Source: Magicicada septendecula
Taxonomy: Eukaryota; Arthropoda; Insecta; Hemiptera; Cicadidae
NCBI GenBank assembly: GCA_034769895.1
Contig: JAWRYS010001459.1
Span: forward strand, 1 to 64,000
Reading direction: 5' to 3'
Length of the DNA: 64,000 bases
Of this stretch, positions 1 to 11,830 are shown piece by piece. The notes beneath the pieces were generated by a model, which worked only from the letters and a program-made list of their open reading frames with translations, was not told the origin of the DNA and did no database searches. Positions within the stretch are counted from its first letter, which is position 1, and the number at the start of each line of letters is the position of its first letter. The translations under genes and the position numbers were made by a program.

Positions 1-855
1 TTTGGCTTACCGCGACATGTAATTCATCTTTTATTTCTACTATGTCTTGCTCAATTATTCTTAATTTGTTATCATATTTAACTTTGTATTGAAGGTTATG
101 TTTACTCATAGCCCCCACACTCTCTTGCACAGATTGTTTACACACATTTTCTACCTCCACTATTTTAATTTTTATGTCATCATTATTTTCATTAATCTTA
201 TTTATATAGTTACTTTCTATCTCTACCCACTGTTCTTTAACTTGAGGTTTAATTAGGTCTGTCATTTGTTCATTTACATCATTTATTTTACTTTCAATAC
301 TTTCTGTGATTTCACTAATCTGTTCATTGAACTTAGAGTTTACTGATTCTAATATCTGCTTTTTAATACCATCACAACGTGTATTTATTTCATTCACTTG
401 CTTACTAAAATTAAAATTTTGTTGTTTTATTTCATCTCTGATCTCATTCAACTTTTCACTAAAATTATTCTTAATCGTGTCATTCTGTTCATCAAATTTA
501 CTATTTATTTTATCGAATTTATTGTTTACTTCTTTAAATCTACTTTCGCTTTTAACATATTGAGCTTTCATAAAATTAAATATTTCATCTAATGACAATT
601 CTTTTTCTTTTATATTTGTTACTTCGGGAGCCGATTTTGCTCCCGTCTCACTACTTATATTTTCATTTGGTTTCTTATTTTTACTATCTAACTTCGGGGT
701 TAATTGAATTCCCGAATCATTCGCGACATTTACTTCATTTATAACATTAAATTCGTCTATCTTATTGTCTTGACCCACATTTGGAGTCGAATGGACTCCA
801 GGCCACTTATGACAGCTGATTCGCTCATTTCAACTTCAATCCCATTAGTATCCAT
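1..855 (-). pseudogene. Gag-like coiled-coil protein of an LTR retrotransposon, cut by the window edge
   Basis: On the minus strand an open frame of about 260 codons runs from near 800 to the window edge and is still open at base 1. The product is very rich in Lys, Glu, Asn, Ile and Ser in a heptad-like pattern (for example residues FKEVNNKFDKINSKFDEQN), which looks like a long coiled coil. Such a domain is common at the start of Gag in insect Gypsy-type elements. The best start codon is at 855, but that frame stops after about 33 codons, so a one-base frameshift near 790-800 is needed to enter the long frame. The position just downstream of a primer-binding site (1033-1050) supports Gag. No zinc knuckle is visible, so the exact family is unproven. 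Confidence 0.5.
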
Positions 856-1032
856 TCTTTATATTCTTTATGAGATTTTAATCTTACAACAAAAATTTAA
901 CCTTACCTGTATTCTGTATTAATTAATATTATAAGTATTACGTAACTATAGTATGTACGTAATTTATTCGCACTCCTAAATCACGCTTATATTCACTCGT
1001 AGGTGTGGTTTATATAAATTATTTTATAAACA

Positions 1033-1050
1033 GTCCATGTTCGGGCGCCA
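1033..1050 (-). promoter_or_regulatory. tRNA-Lys-like primer-binding site of an LTR retrotransposon
   Basis: The minus strand reads TGGCGCCCGAACATGGAC. This differs by one base from the classical tRNA-Lys(3) primer-binding site of retroviruses. It lies about 180 bases upstream of the coiled-coil Gag-like frame, as expected for first-strand priming of an LTR element. The upstream LTR would end near 1052. Confidence 0.6.
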
Positions 1051-1051
1051 T

Positions 1052-1799
1052 TGAGATAGTACTCACCCTTTACCACATTTTTAATTAATAATAAAACAAA
1101 CTTACCTTGTATAAGCCAGAGTCCTTCGCACGAACCTGTGAACTATAAACGTGATTTAGGGTTACGTATTTCAATAACTACGCTCATTGACGGTTAACTC
1201 ATTCAAATTTTATTAAAACATATTTTTTAGTTTTCATATTTTTACTTCCTTCAGAATTTAATTCCAAACAAATTTCAATATTGAGGCCATATCCTCATGT
1301 AACAAATACAAACAAAATTTAATATTCTCTTTTATTATACTGCACACAAATAATTACTTAACTTAATTAATAATAAAACAACCCAGCATCTTACCCATTC
1401 TCTCATTCATACACATTTAAGTTATTCCCCCATAATATAGAGCTCTTTTAATTTAAATTTCTTACATATTGACTTGGTTGTCGGTTACTTAACTCCCGGC
1501 GTCTCGGCGGGTCACTTGTTGATCTCCACAAGTTTTTTGGTTCACTGATGGCCCGAATGATTCTCGTATTGTTCAATTTCATTCACTGCATTAAACTGTT
1601 AAATTCTGCACTGTTTTACTCGAGTTATTTCACATTTTCTACCGGTTTTATGAAATTTTCGGCTCGCGAGCCTTTATGCTGAACCGCCCGCGAGCCGCAG
1701 CTATGAGACAACAGACGCCAACTGTATTTCCAAAATGGCCAGCCGTTCTTCATCTGCATCAACTTGCTTTCTCATTGGCCCAAAAGGCACCACGTCACA
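1052..1799 (-). repeat. Probable 5' LTR and leader of the same minus-strand retrotransposon
   Basis: Sequence upstream (minus-strand sense) of the primer-binding site should be the 5' LTR. A TG at 1799 and a CA at 1053-1052 would give a 748-base LTR with an AT-rich centre. No second LTR copy is present in the window, so the boundaries are a guess. Confidence 0.25.
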
Positions 1800-2071
1800 T
1801 TGTAATTAGTTAATTTTCTGAGAGCGAGTTTACCGTAGTTGGCCGAGCAACAGACGACCTGGGGCTCGCTAAAAAGTTCGTGCTTATTCAAACGTGCGAG
1901 CAAGCAGGCGCGCGCTTGAGACATTCCAGAGTGCCTGCAAATGGTACTTGTTGACAGATTTTCTGGACCAACATGCAGATGGGCGTTCCCTACAGGAATT
2001 TCTATTGTTACAGATTGAGGCCTTGTGTGGGTAACTACACTGCGTCGTATTCACAATTAAAGTTAAACCTA

Positions 2072-2335
2072 TCATCCCATTCTGCCCCGTTGCAACATCG
2101 CATTTTGCTTTTCTGAACTTTCTTTCATACTGCACACCATGCTACATAAATATTTCATCATATCATTATCATCAGCTTTTTTATTTTGGATTGGCGTTGA
2201 CTGAATTATCACGCCATCTATTATCTTATATTCTGTTAAACTATTTTCTGTATCTACTACAGTAATTAACTGCGTTTCCCTGTCGTTAATGACAGTTACG
2301 TCAGCCAAGCTGACTCCCTCGTCATAACTCTCCAT
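2072..2335 (-). pseudogene. Short Gag-like N-terminal fragment of a second LTR element
   Basis: An 87-codon minus-strand ORF starts at 2335, about 230 bases downstream of a second primer-binding-site-like sequence. It begins with an acidic stretch (MESYDEGVSLADV...) and ends in a Met/Lys/Gln-rich segment that could start a coiled coil. This layout fits the beginning of a Gag protein. It has no recognisable domain and stops early. The name rests on position only. Confidence 0.3.
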
Positions 2336-2561
2336 GTTTTAATGAATTTTTAAATTCTTTACTTATTTTTAAATTAAAATATCTATTATAGTTCAACTTA
2401 ATATTGAGATAAATATGAGTGTTTATCCTTTTAACCAACAAAATTTTTAGACCACGTGTCTTTTTGTACGTCTTAACCTAAAACTTTTACTTCCGCTTTG
2501 TCTCGGTCTGTTCCCGTTTATTCAATCCAGGCCTATTCCACGTAAAAATTTTTACGCAAAA

Positions 2562-2579
2562 ATCCTGGTCACGGCACCA
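2562..2579 (-). promoter_or_regulatory. Second primer-binding-site-like sequence
   Basis: The minus strand reads TGGTGCCGTGACCAGGAT directly after a CA-ending stretch (ACATAACA, then AT). TGGTGCC-type starts are common for primer-binding sites of arthropod LTR elements. The LTR that should precede it is split by the hAT-like element inserted at 2598-4247. Confidence 0.4.
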
Positions 2580-2597
2580 ATTGTTATGTTACAAAAA

Positions 2598-4247
2598 TAG
2601 AGGTGGGCCGGTATACCTCTAACAGGTATTTTGGAACGATATTTTTGTGGAACGGATGTAACAGTGACTGAAAAGTTGAAATACCTGTTATTCGTGGCGA
2701 CGCTGTTCCGAGTCGAGGCACGCCCCCTACGCTCCTTTACAGACACACACACAAAAGGTACGCAAGTATCACGTAAACGAATATGCCAAGGCCAAATACT
2801 AGGCATACAAAAATATCGCTGGTACGCAAGGAACAACCAGTATTTCAAATACTAGTGGTATCACCGATACACAAAATACTAAGCGTATCAGAGGAACAGT
2901 AGTATTTTTGGGACACCTAGTATTTTAGGAACAGGTAGTATCAAGGGTATTTCGATTCTGCGCAAAGAGACGAAGCTGTTTTTAATAAAGGAACAAATTC
3001 ATCCTGATGTTACATTTATTCTCGTGTGATATGCAGATATATAATACAGATTATATGCTAATAAATTATATATTATACTAGTCACCAACTTGTAACTAAA
3101 ATCGGTTCAGGTTGTAAGGTAAAACTTTATGTTTTTACTCATAAAAAAACTTTGCGATCCGAATCGTTAGTGAAATAGTTGTATTTAATTATATTGCGTT
3201 ATAACCTATAGAGTGGCTGATGTTGAAAAGCTATATTATACTTTTTATTAATGGGATTTTAACTTCACGGAATTTTAATTTAATGGGATTTCGTTCCTTA
3301 AATATCTGAACAAAGAACATGAACACGATTATCATCAAGGAAAATGCAACAGTTGATATTTTTGAATGCTTTAAAATAGTGTTTGAATAACTGAAATCCC
3401 AATATTTTAAAAACAATTCAATTGTTTAATTTTATTTATAATGTGTTAAGTGAAGGAGATTGTAATGTAAATAGGTGTGACATTTCATAACTTGTATATT
3501 CTGTGTACATTAGTGAATGGATCTGAAGATTATCCAGGTATGTAATGCATTTAATTTACTTTTGTTGTTGGTTATTATTTATAAGTTTTTATTTATTTAT
3601 TTATATTTATTTTATTACAGTTGTTTTTATTATTTTTATTTGTAAAATTTTGTTTATTCTCATTCACTCTTGTGGCTTACTGTTATGTTTTTATTATATG
3701 TTTCTGATGTTTTTATCACATTATTTGTTGTGGTATTACGTGTACTCTAAATTATTTCATTGCCCCGAGTTTCACAACTGATTTGTCTAAAGTCTAACCA
3801 ATGTTAGTTTTACTCTTAGTGAAAACTTAAATTGGTATTCCCAAAGGGAGATAGGCCTATAAATTCTCTTGTTTCTTATTTTCTTTTAAATAGTAATAGT
3901 TTAATAAAGTCACAGTGTAAAGTAACACTGTTAATACTTTTAGTTTCAATTTATTTCTTATAACAAATTATATAGTATAAGTTATATAGTATCTTCAAAT
4001 AAATAAACTGCAAGTAGGTTTATTAATATATTAATAGGTTTATCTAGGTGAAAATAAACCTACTTGCAGTATATTTATTTGAAGATATTACATAGGAGAC
4101 CTGCAGGAAACTCAAAAAGAGTTACTAACAAAGGATAATACAGGTTATGTATATATAGTATATAATAACAGGTATTTGTACCTGCTATTTTTTTGGAACG
4201 GTATTTTCATACCTAGTATTTTAAAATAACAGTTTGGCCCACCTCTA
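2598..4247 (+). mobile_element. hAT-like non-autonomous element, copy A
   Basis: The element starts TAGAGGTGGGCC and ends GGCCCACCTCTA, a 12-bp perfect terminal inverted repeat of hAT form (YARNG start). Its flanks share TTACAAA (2589-2595 and 4248-4254), offset by two A residues on the left, so the target duplication is imperfect. It has no transposase ORF. The ends carry repeated GGAACG and ACAGGTATTT motifs. A shorter relative lies inverted at 20176-21118, sharing both ends and internal blocks (for example 3800-3960 with 20290-20460). It splits the LTR of the retrotransposon whose primer-binding site lies at 2562-2579. Confidence 0.7.
3990..4087. repeat. 33-bp imperfect hairpin inside hAT-like copy A
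   Basis: 3990-4022 and 4055-4087 are inverted copies built around the core TGCAAGTAGGTTTA, with a spacer of about 32 bases. It would form a stable stem in RNA or single-stranded DNA. It is not present in copy B as far as I can see. Confidence 0.65.
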
Positions 4248-4297
4248 TTACAAATTAATTGATTATTTAATCCTTCAAACTTCCCTCCCAAAATAAG

Positions 4298-4378
4298 GTT
4301 CCCTTTATCAGCTTGTAATATCGTTATGTTAAATTACTTGGACATAACATAACGATATTAAAAGCTGATAAAGGGAAC
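4298..4378. repeat. Inverted repeat at the 5' end of the Penelope-like element
   Basis: 4298-4331 and 4345-4378 are inverted copies with one mismatch and a 13-base loop. The repeat sits at the 5' edge of the Penelope-like coding debris. Penelope-like elements often insert with a short inverted 5' fragment, so this is probably an insertion scar. Confidence 0.7.
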
Positions 4379-6095
4379 ATAAAATTCATAATGGACAAAC
4401 AAGAACTAAACATTAAAGTTGAGAATCCTTCACCGAAAACAATATAACAAAAATAAATAAGGACCCCACAGTAAAATATCAAAAACAAATAAACAAATTT
4501 ATAAATAACGCAAAACACATAATCCAAACAGAAAGCACCAAATACCTCAAACAAATCAAACCTAACCCCCCAAAACTAAATGCTTTACCGAAAATACACA
4601 AACCTAATATTACCATCAGACCCTTAATAAACAACACACAACCACCCTCCCACAAAATCGCAAGACACCTAGACAAAATAATCAGGAAAAACATTAATCT
4701 CAGTAACAACACTTCCATCAAAAACAACATACAACTGGTCAAGAAAACCGAACACATCCACATCCCACACAATTCAACATTAGCATCTTTTGACATAACC
4801 AATTTATACACCAATGTACCCATCAAACACACCATACAAACACTTGAACATTTACTCAGACAAAACAACACGCCCGAAACACACATACATGAGATCATCA
4901 CACTCACCAAAATAATTACAAAACAAAATTACTTCACATACAACAACAAGATACAGTATACACACAAACAGACCCTATGGGATCCCCCGTATCAGGAATA
5001 CTGGCTGAAATATTCATACACAACATAGAACAAAAACATATAATAAACAACAACAAATACACCAACAAAATCATTTATTGGCACAGGTAAGTGGATGATA
5101 TATTACTTTTATTTAATGGCAATACAAGACAGGTCAAAAATTTCCACAAATACGTAAACACAATACACAACAAACTAAAATTTACACTGGAAATAGAACA
5201 AAACAATAGTATAAATTTTCTGGACCTAACAATTAACAAAACAAACAATACACACACGTATAAAATATACAGAAAACCAACCACAACTGACATGCTTATA
5301 CACAACACATCAAACCATCCAACACAACACAAACATGCGGCATTCAACCATATGCTCCATAGACTAACAAAAATAACATTAAGTAAACAGGATTATAACG
5401 AAGAACTCAACACAATCAAATATATAGCAATAAAAAATGGTTACAACCCGTTTAATTTAATAAACAAACTACACAGACACATCGTAAACAAAAACAACAA
5501 AACAATAAATACCAACAACACACAACAAAATAAATACATCACACTCACATACCATGACTCCAACACACACAAAATCGCCAACACATTCAGGAAACACAAG
5601 TACAAAATAGCATACAGAACAAACAATACCATCATAAAACACATCAATGATACAAACACGGACATAGACAAATACAATAAAACAGGTGTTTACAAATTAA
5701 ACTGTAATGATTGTAATAGTTTCTATACAGGCCAGACGGGAAGATCTTTTTCTTCACGTTACTCTGAACACCTAAAAGCTCTATCCAGCAACAACATACA
5801 TTCCGCGTTTGCCACACACATACACACAAAAAACCACAGCTACACCAACATAGATACTAATCTTGAGATATTACACTACTTACCTAAAAGTCGAAAACTT
5901 AACACAGCAGAACAATATGAAATATACAAACACTACACAACACAACCAATCAACATACTTAACGATCAATTACACTATAAATCACACACACTCTTTGACA
6001 CAATTATACATAAAACAAACAATAATTCAGCTCCCTGCGCCAATTCTCTTCCCCCCCCACCTGAACCTACCAACAAAAAAACCGTTAAAAGTTAA
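4378..6095 (+). pseudogene. Penelope-like RT and GIY-YIG endonuclease, broken
   Basis: The product would copy element RNA into DNA and nick the target. RT landmarks appear in successive frames: a PKIHK and LASFDITNLYTNVP-type region near 4570-4830, the GSPVSGILAE-type motif near 4980-5010, and VDD of the active site at the start of the 334-codon ORF (5091-6095). The codon before VDD is TAA instead of a Tyr codon, and a frameshift lies near 4970, so the RT is dead. The 334-codon part has RT thumb sequence, then a GIY-YIG domain from about residue 199 (GVYKLNC...YTGQTGRSF), with the Cys-X2-Cys insertion typical of Penelope, Arg223 and a following His/Glu region. This part is uninterrupted to its stop. 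Confidence 0.85.
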
Positions 6096-6112
6096 TGATA
6101 GTCTGTCTCACA

Positions 6113-6151
6113 CCGCTGATGAAGGCGCATATCACGCCGAAACGCATACGG
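6113..6151 (+). ncRNA. Candidate hammerhead ribozyme core in the Penelope-like 3' region
   Basis: CTGATGA (6116-6122) and GAAAC (6139-6143) are the two conserved strands of the hammerhead core. They enclose a GGCG/CGCC stem II (6124-6127 with 6135-6138). CCG (6113-6115) can pair with CGG (6149-6151) as a short stem I after a UA step. Hammerhead motifs are known in Penelope-like elements. A convincing stem III is not visible, so this may be a minimal or decayed ribozyme. Confidence 0.5.
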
Positions 6152-6572
6152 GAGGAAACAAAATAAGTTCACAAGTGAAAGTTTAATAACCAATATTAAT
6201 TTAGTGCTGTGAAAAAAGAAGATGAACTATCAAAACAACTATGTCAAAATTGTCATTAAATTTCAACTTTTGCATGATTTTAATCACCATTTTGATAATG
6301 ATGATATTTACTACACAGAATTTCTTTACAATCATTTAAATAAATAAGGCCTTGTTGCCTGTTTTAATTGTATGTTACATTTAGTAAAATAAAAGATTAT
6401 GAAAATAATCAGGATAAAATAAAAATTATTATTATTAAAAGCTGTAATTAATAATTAAATAGCAGTTATCTTGTGAAACATGGTTCACAAATCAACAACA
6501 CCGGAGAACAACAGAAGCCGACTGCTTGATAACACAAGTACAGAAAATTTGAATGTATGCGCATACCCTGCC

Positions 6573-6576
<4 letters not shown>

Positions 6577-6622
<46 letters not shown>
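6577..6622. repeat. (TA)n microsatellite
   Basis: Uninterrupted TA dinucleotides over about 46 bases. Confidence 0.95.
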
Positions 6623-6625
<3 letters not shown>

Positions 6626-6970
6626 TTGGCTGCAGAAATGGTGGTCTTTTTCCATTTTTGAAACTGAAAAAATGTGTTATTTGTCATCACATAACAAGTC
6701 ATGGTTGCTGAATGCTGTGATCTCATGAACTTCATGAAAATACTGCTTACATGACCTGTGACTTGTAAACAACATATTTTTGCAATTTCCATTTTATTAC
6801 AGGTCATGCAGTCTGATGTTTTGACTTAATGGTGTGATAGGTCAGCAACAAAACAACTTGGAAATAATTGCATGCAATATTTTATTTTTGTTAGCTTTTC
6901 CCTAATTAATTATACTATTACAAACATAATTGGGGAAACAATCTTTTGTTGGTGCAGGAAATGTATTATG

Positions 6971-6971
<1 letters not shown>

Positions 6972-7012
<41 letters not shown>
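6972..7012. repeat. (CA)n microsatellite
   Basis: Uninterrupted CA dinucleotides over about 41 bases. Confidence 0.95.
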
Positions 7013-7018
<6 letters not shown>

Positions 7019-9995
7019 CACGCATGCAAATGCACACATAACAATAAATAAAATCAAAATCATTTTATTTTCTGTATTTAACTTATATCCTTGATGAAAT
7101 TGTAATATTATTTTGATTGCTATTTTGTTCAAAACATACAAACAAAACAGTTTTCCTCATGTCTCTTATAATTTTTATTTACCAATACAAATTCAGTAAT
7201 AACTATCTTTGTGAAACTTGTTTACAAAAGTTAAATGTAGTTTAGTATTAACAATACAAATAGAGAAACAGAGTTAACTTTTTAATTCCATTATTTTTCA
7301 TTATTATTATTAATTTCCATTATTATGCATTTAATTCCATTGTTTTCCTACAAGAATATTGTACCATTAGCAAAACATTTTAATTTTTGTCGAACAATTC
7401 AGTAGGAACGTAACAATGAAGTGTAATGTGTCTTCCTTTCTCATCCTTGCAACAAGGATGCAATTTCTCATCTTTTCATACATTTAAATGCTGCACACAA
7501 TTGTACCTTTATAATTGATTTACTACAATAATATCAATATTAAATAAACACTTAAAGTTTGTTGCCCACACTATGGCGCAATCAGTGGCCTTCAATTTGA
7601 CCACGCTTATCTGACACTAGTGTCTAATATATGTACAGTACTATATTTATGGTTAATCTTGAAGCATTATATCTATCAAATGTATGAAAACCCTGACATA
7701 TTTTATAAAAATGTACGGCCAATGTGTATTTAAAATTATATAAAAATGTCGCTGTTTATCTTCAAAGATATTTTTTTTTTAAATAATCATTTCACTTCAA
7801 ATATTAGTGTGTCCATAGAGTGCAGGCTGGTTGTCAGATTCCAATAACCAGTGCCGACAAGTGCAGGTTGCCAGCACAGATAGGATCGTATAGTGATGGC
7901 AGACTGTAGGTGCCAGATTAGTACAGATTCAGTCATAGTCATAGAATTAAACAGCGAAGAAGCTATGTGTTTGCTCATTGCTTCAGAAAGTGTAAGCTTA
8001 AAACTGGAGAAGTGGTGTCCATGAAATTAATATGTTAAGAGGATTGTATGGTAAATATAATCACAGTTAAAAATAGATGATGAAAAGTTTTTTAAGTGTT
8101 TTAGAATGAAGACTGATACATTTTATTATATTTTAGAGGAAATTAACATCGGCTGCTCAAACAATGGTGTAATTTTAATCAGCAAAGAATTCTTCCAGAA
8201 GAGCGACCTGCACTAACTGTCAGTCAAAATGTTTTAATTGCTTCCTTATAATTAATGATAGATTAACTCATAATATACTTAGAAACAGAAAAATGTCACA
8301 TCAAAGTAAGCTACTTCCCCATTCTGCTACAACAGACTTATACAAAACTTAAGGGGAATCGGAAGGGTAAATAAAAAATATCACTTAAGAGAAAGTATGT
8401 TTTTCAGTAGAATGTTTTCTTTAAAATGAATACGCTTTATCAAAATCTGAAGACATAATTTTCCCGAACAGCTGTATTTCCAGAACAAATGAGTGTTAAT
8501 TTTTGTCTGACGTGTTGCGTATAGTAATTTGACGTTTATTTGGCCCAATAATTTTACTATTGTTAGTATGAAGCAGCAGATGAAAAGAACTTTAGAAGAC
8601 ACACTAAGCAATCCAGAAAAACCCCCACAATATGTTTCAGCAATGTTCTGAACATTGTATAAAATCTTGACGTAAAAAATCTCATTTAGACTTAAATCCA
8701 ATTTCCAGAAAATTTACATTCTTAGGTTTGGTGTACCTTTCTCAGACTTCTATGATAAAGATAAATTAAAATTTGGTACACATGTACCTCAGACATTGTT
8801 CTAAAACACTGGTGGGACAATTTTTATTTATGTATTTTTGAAAAATGTTGCTAACAACCTATCTCAGAATATAAAACCGTGGTAATATATTTAAAACATC
8901 ACAAAATATTATTTTATCAACGCAACAAATTCTCTCATTCAGTTACAAAAAAGTCAAAATTTCTAATTAATAAAAAATGAAGGCTTTCTTTCTAAGTTGT
9001 CAAAAAGGCACAACAATGATGAAAAATGTAACATTGTCACGTTGATGATTATGAAGGAAATAAAGAAAAGTAAAGATCTCTCTTTACTAAAAAAATTATT
9101 ATTAAAACAAACTGTGACTGAAAAATGGGAGTAATTATAAAATTTTTGCTATAGTATGAATGTTCAGTTAAATATAAAATAAAAAATATTAACAAATTTT
9201 AATTTTCACTGAAAATACTCGTAATTGTTTTTTAGATCCGATGAGTAGTTTTAGTTTGTGCAGGTAAACACATTGATGAGGAGTTGTAGGAAGTAGAGCT
9301 TAGTGATGTGGGCCGGGTAAATACCCAGTGGGGAGGGTATTTAAAAGTGGGTATTTATTTGGGTATTTACCCTTGACTCGGGTAAATACCCAAAATCAGA
9401 GTATTTATCAATTAATGCATTAATTTTAAATCTGGTACTTTTACTGCGCTTTTTGAATGATCTTTGTAGTTAGTTAGTTATCTTAGTAAATGATAATAAT
9501 ACAATTTAATGAAATTGTATTATCTGATTTAAGAAAATAGTAAGCCTAATTCAGTCTACCCAAATCAAATTTCAAATCAGAATTTTAGTTTAGTTTAGAG
9601 ACAATTTTACTTGTTGATTTTAGATAATTCATTTCAATATAAAAAACATAATTACTTTATATACAGCTAATTGTTATAGGCCAGCTACAACATCATTTAA
9701 TTCAATTCAAATAAATTGTATTTGAATAATATCACAACAGAACCAGAGGCTATATTTGTACTAAGATTGATTTAAGGATAAAGATTGATTTAGTTAAAGA
9801 GGGAAATTTTATTTTGCACTGCACTTCAGAGAACTGGCAACACTGTGAGACAGTTCTCCCCTCCACTCATATTTCAGCTTTTCTTTGTTTACAGAGTAAT
9901 GCTGGTGGAGTGAATATAACATAACCTCTCTTTGTAAAATGTTTGTTCTATCATAAGGTGTGAGTGTGAGTAGTACCGGTATTCAGTTTTCGAAA

Positions 9996-10468
9996 ATGGG
10001 GAAGAGAAAAGGACCTGCATGGGACTTTTTTAAAGAAAAAGGTTGTGGTGTGATATGTAAGTACTGTTGCAAAGAGTACAAACGTGCTAATGTCAATAAA
10101 ATGAGTAACTATATAAAAAAGTGTTTCAAGACTCCTGCAGATTTGAAAAAAGTGTTAAATTCAAACATTTGTGCTACTGCTGTTTTCAAATCTTTTTCAA
10201 CATCAACTCCACAAAAAATGAGTGTCCTGGAACCCTTGGAAATTGACACATCTTTTGAAACAGAACCATAACCCGGGCCAAGTGCAAGTAGTAATGAGAT
10301 AATAGGCTTGCAAGCAGAAATTCAAACCTATCATCTTCATCCTCATCAGAAGTTTGGGGATTACAGCAATGTGGACAATCAAAAACTTTGTGGCAGTCTT
10401 CAACCTCTCAGTCTTCACAACAATCACAACTATTGTCATTTGTGGACCACATGGATACTCAAGAAAAT
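9996..10468 (+). pseudogene. hAT transposase exon 1 (BED zinc finger)
   Basis: The start codon at 9996 opens MGKRKGPAWDFF, then a BED finger with Cys-X2-Cys and a downstream His/Lys-Cys pair (CKYCCKEYKRANVNKMSNYIKKC in part), the DNA-binding module of hAT transposases. The frame stops at 10269. A one-base shift restores an open Ser/Gln-rich linker that runs to a good 5' splice site (AAT, then GTAAGT, at 10468/10469). Joined to the acceptor at 11830/11831 the linker frame stays open. The exon is therefore recognisable but frameshifted. Confidence 0.7.
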
Positions 10469-11830
10469 GTAAGTACATAGTCTGCTTATTATTCAAATTA
10501 TCTCAAAGATTATGTGGATTCAAATCCGTTATCTGCCAACCAAAGGTTACGTTAGGTCAAAACCGTCAGGTTCTGTGATAGAAAAAAGTTTAAGTTTGGT
10601 TTAAGATAATGGAATTCAACCCAATGTATGTACTGCATTGGTCTATATTTAACTAATCTTTTAAGCTAGGTATACGGTATACAACGTATACTTCGTCGAG
10701 TCTTCGTTAATAGGCCTATATTAATGGAAATGAAATTCGACGTCTAGCTTGATTTAATTTTAAACCGAACCGGGCATTTTTAAGTATTATATTTTAACAT
10801 TTTAGGCCATTAGGGCTAGGGTCTACATTTAGCATGAGCATGTGCTTTATCTTTAAAGAAATTCTATAATGGCTGTACACCAAGGTCACCTAAAAATTAC
10901 AAATATATTTTTTTTACATTAGTCTCTCTAGGCCTACATGCAGTTAAATAATAACTACAAAAATGTAATTTTTCTTTGATGTATATCTTTTGGATGGAAG
11001 TTTAAAGTCACGGTGTTAGGAAGAGGCCTATTCACGCAAAACAAAGGACCTAGTAGCTTAGTAGTGAATTTAGAAAATATATTTGCGTAATGCGTAATAA
11101 TTTATATGTTCATAAAATAATTGCTGAGTCTAACATGAAGATAGGCCTCCGAGTGAATTGAGTGGGAATATATTTTGTAATTTCGCGTTCTCTTTAAACA
11201 AAGCAGAGTTCAGAGTTCATTTATTTAGTTTCTGTTTTAGAATTTTTGGTAGGTCTGATAGTGTTTCATTCATGCATATTTTCATTAAATAATGTATTAG
11301 TTAATTTCATTGCAAATTTCATAAAATTTGATAGTGAGTTTTTATGTAGCAGTCAATGGCTCAGTGCTCAGCTTGACGGATGGCTAATGGCCATGTCTAT
11401 AAGATTACGATATTTTGTATTGTTGTATCTGCTTTGTGTAAACATTGTTTGTGTAATAAATCTTTTCATTATTATTATTAATAACTACAAAACTTGTCAT
11501 GAAAACGCAAAAGAAAAAACTACCCACTACACCAGTACCCACAAGTACTTTATTGTGTATTTTAGTTATTACGCAGGCGTTTTTTAATCAAATAGTTGCT
11601 ATGTTATCACATTAAGATTTTAAAATACGATACCTTACCCTAATCTAAACTACCTTACCTAACCTTACCCTAATCTAAACTGGAACATAAATGCCGGTCT
11701 CACTTTTGTTACAAAATTCGCAGTTATTTGGGCTTTAGGCTTTAAACATGTAATTTATGTGTTGCTAAGATCATTGTACATTTTTTCTGTAGGTTATCGG
11801 TTTTAATTTGTTTCTGTTCGTGTGTTGCAG
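10469..11830 (+). other. Intron of the hAT transposase gene
   Basis: GTAAGT at 10469 and a pyrimidine-rich TTGCAG ending at 11830 define a 1362-base intron whose removal keeps the frame. No gene is seen inside it. Confidence 0.6.

Larger units (their letters stand above)
4298..6200 (+). mobile_element. Penelope-like retroelement, 5'-truncated and decayed
   Basis: Plus-strand frames between 4380 and 6095 encode a Penelope-type reverse transcriptase followed by a GIY-YIG endonuclease, the domain order specific to this class. The 5' end carries an inverted-repeat scar, and the 3' end carries a hammerhead-ribozyme-like core near 6116-6143. The base composition is strikingly A-rich (CA/AA dinucleotides), unlike neighbouring sequence. 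The 3' limit is placed near the end of recognisable sequence; no target duplication was found. Confidence 0.8.
6201..9300. other. No gene seen; AT-rich with two microsatellites
   Basis: Apart from the TA and CA runs listed separately, I see only AT-rich sequence with short, unconvincing ORFs and no conserved protein motif, TIR or LTR. Confidence 0.6.

Noticed and set aside
6480-6807. ORFs across the TA repeat
   Set aside because: Open frames come from the dinucleotide repeat (Tyr-Ile runs) on both strands.
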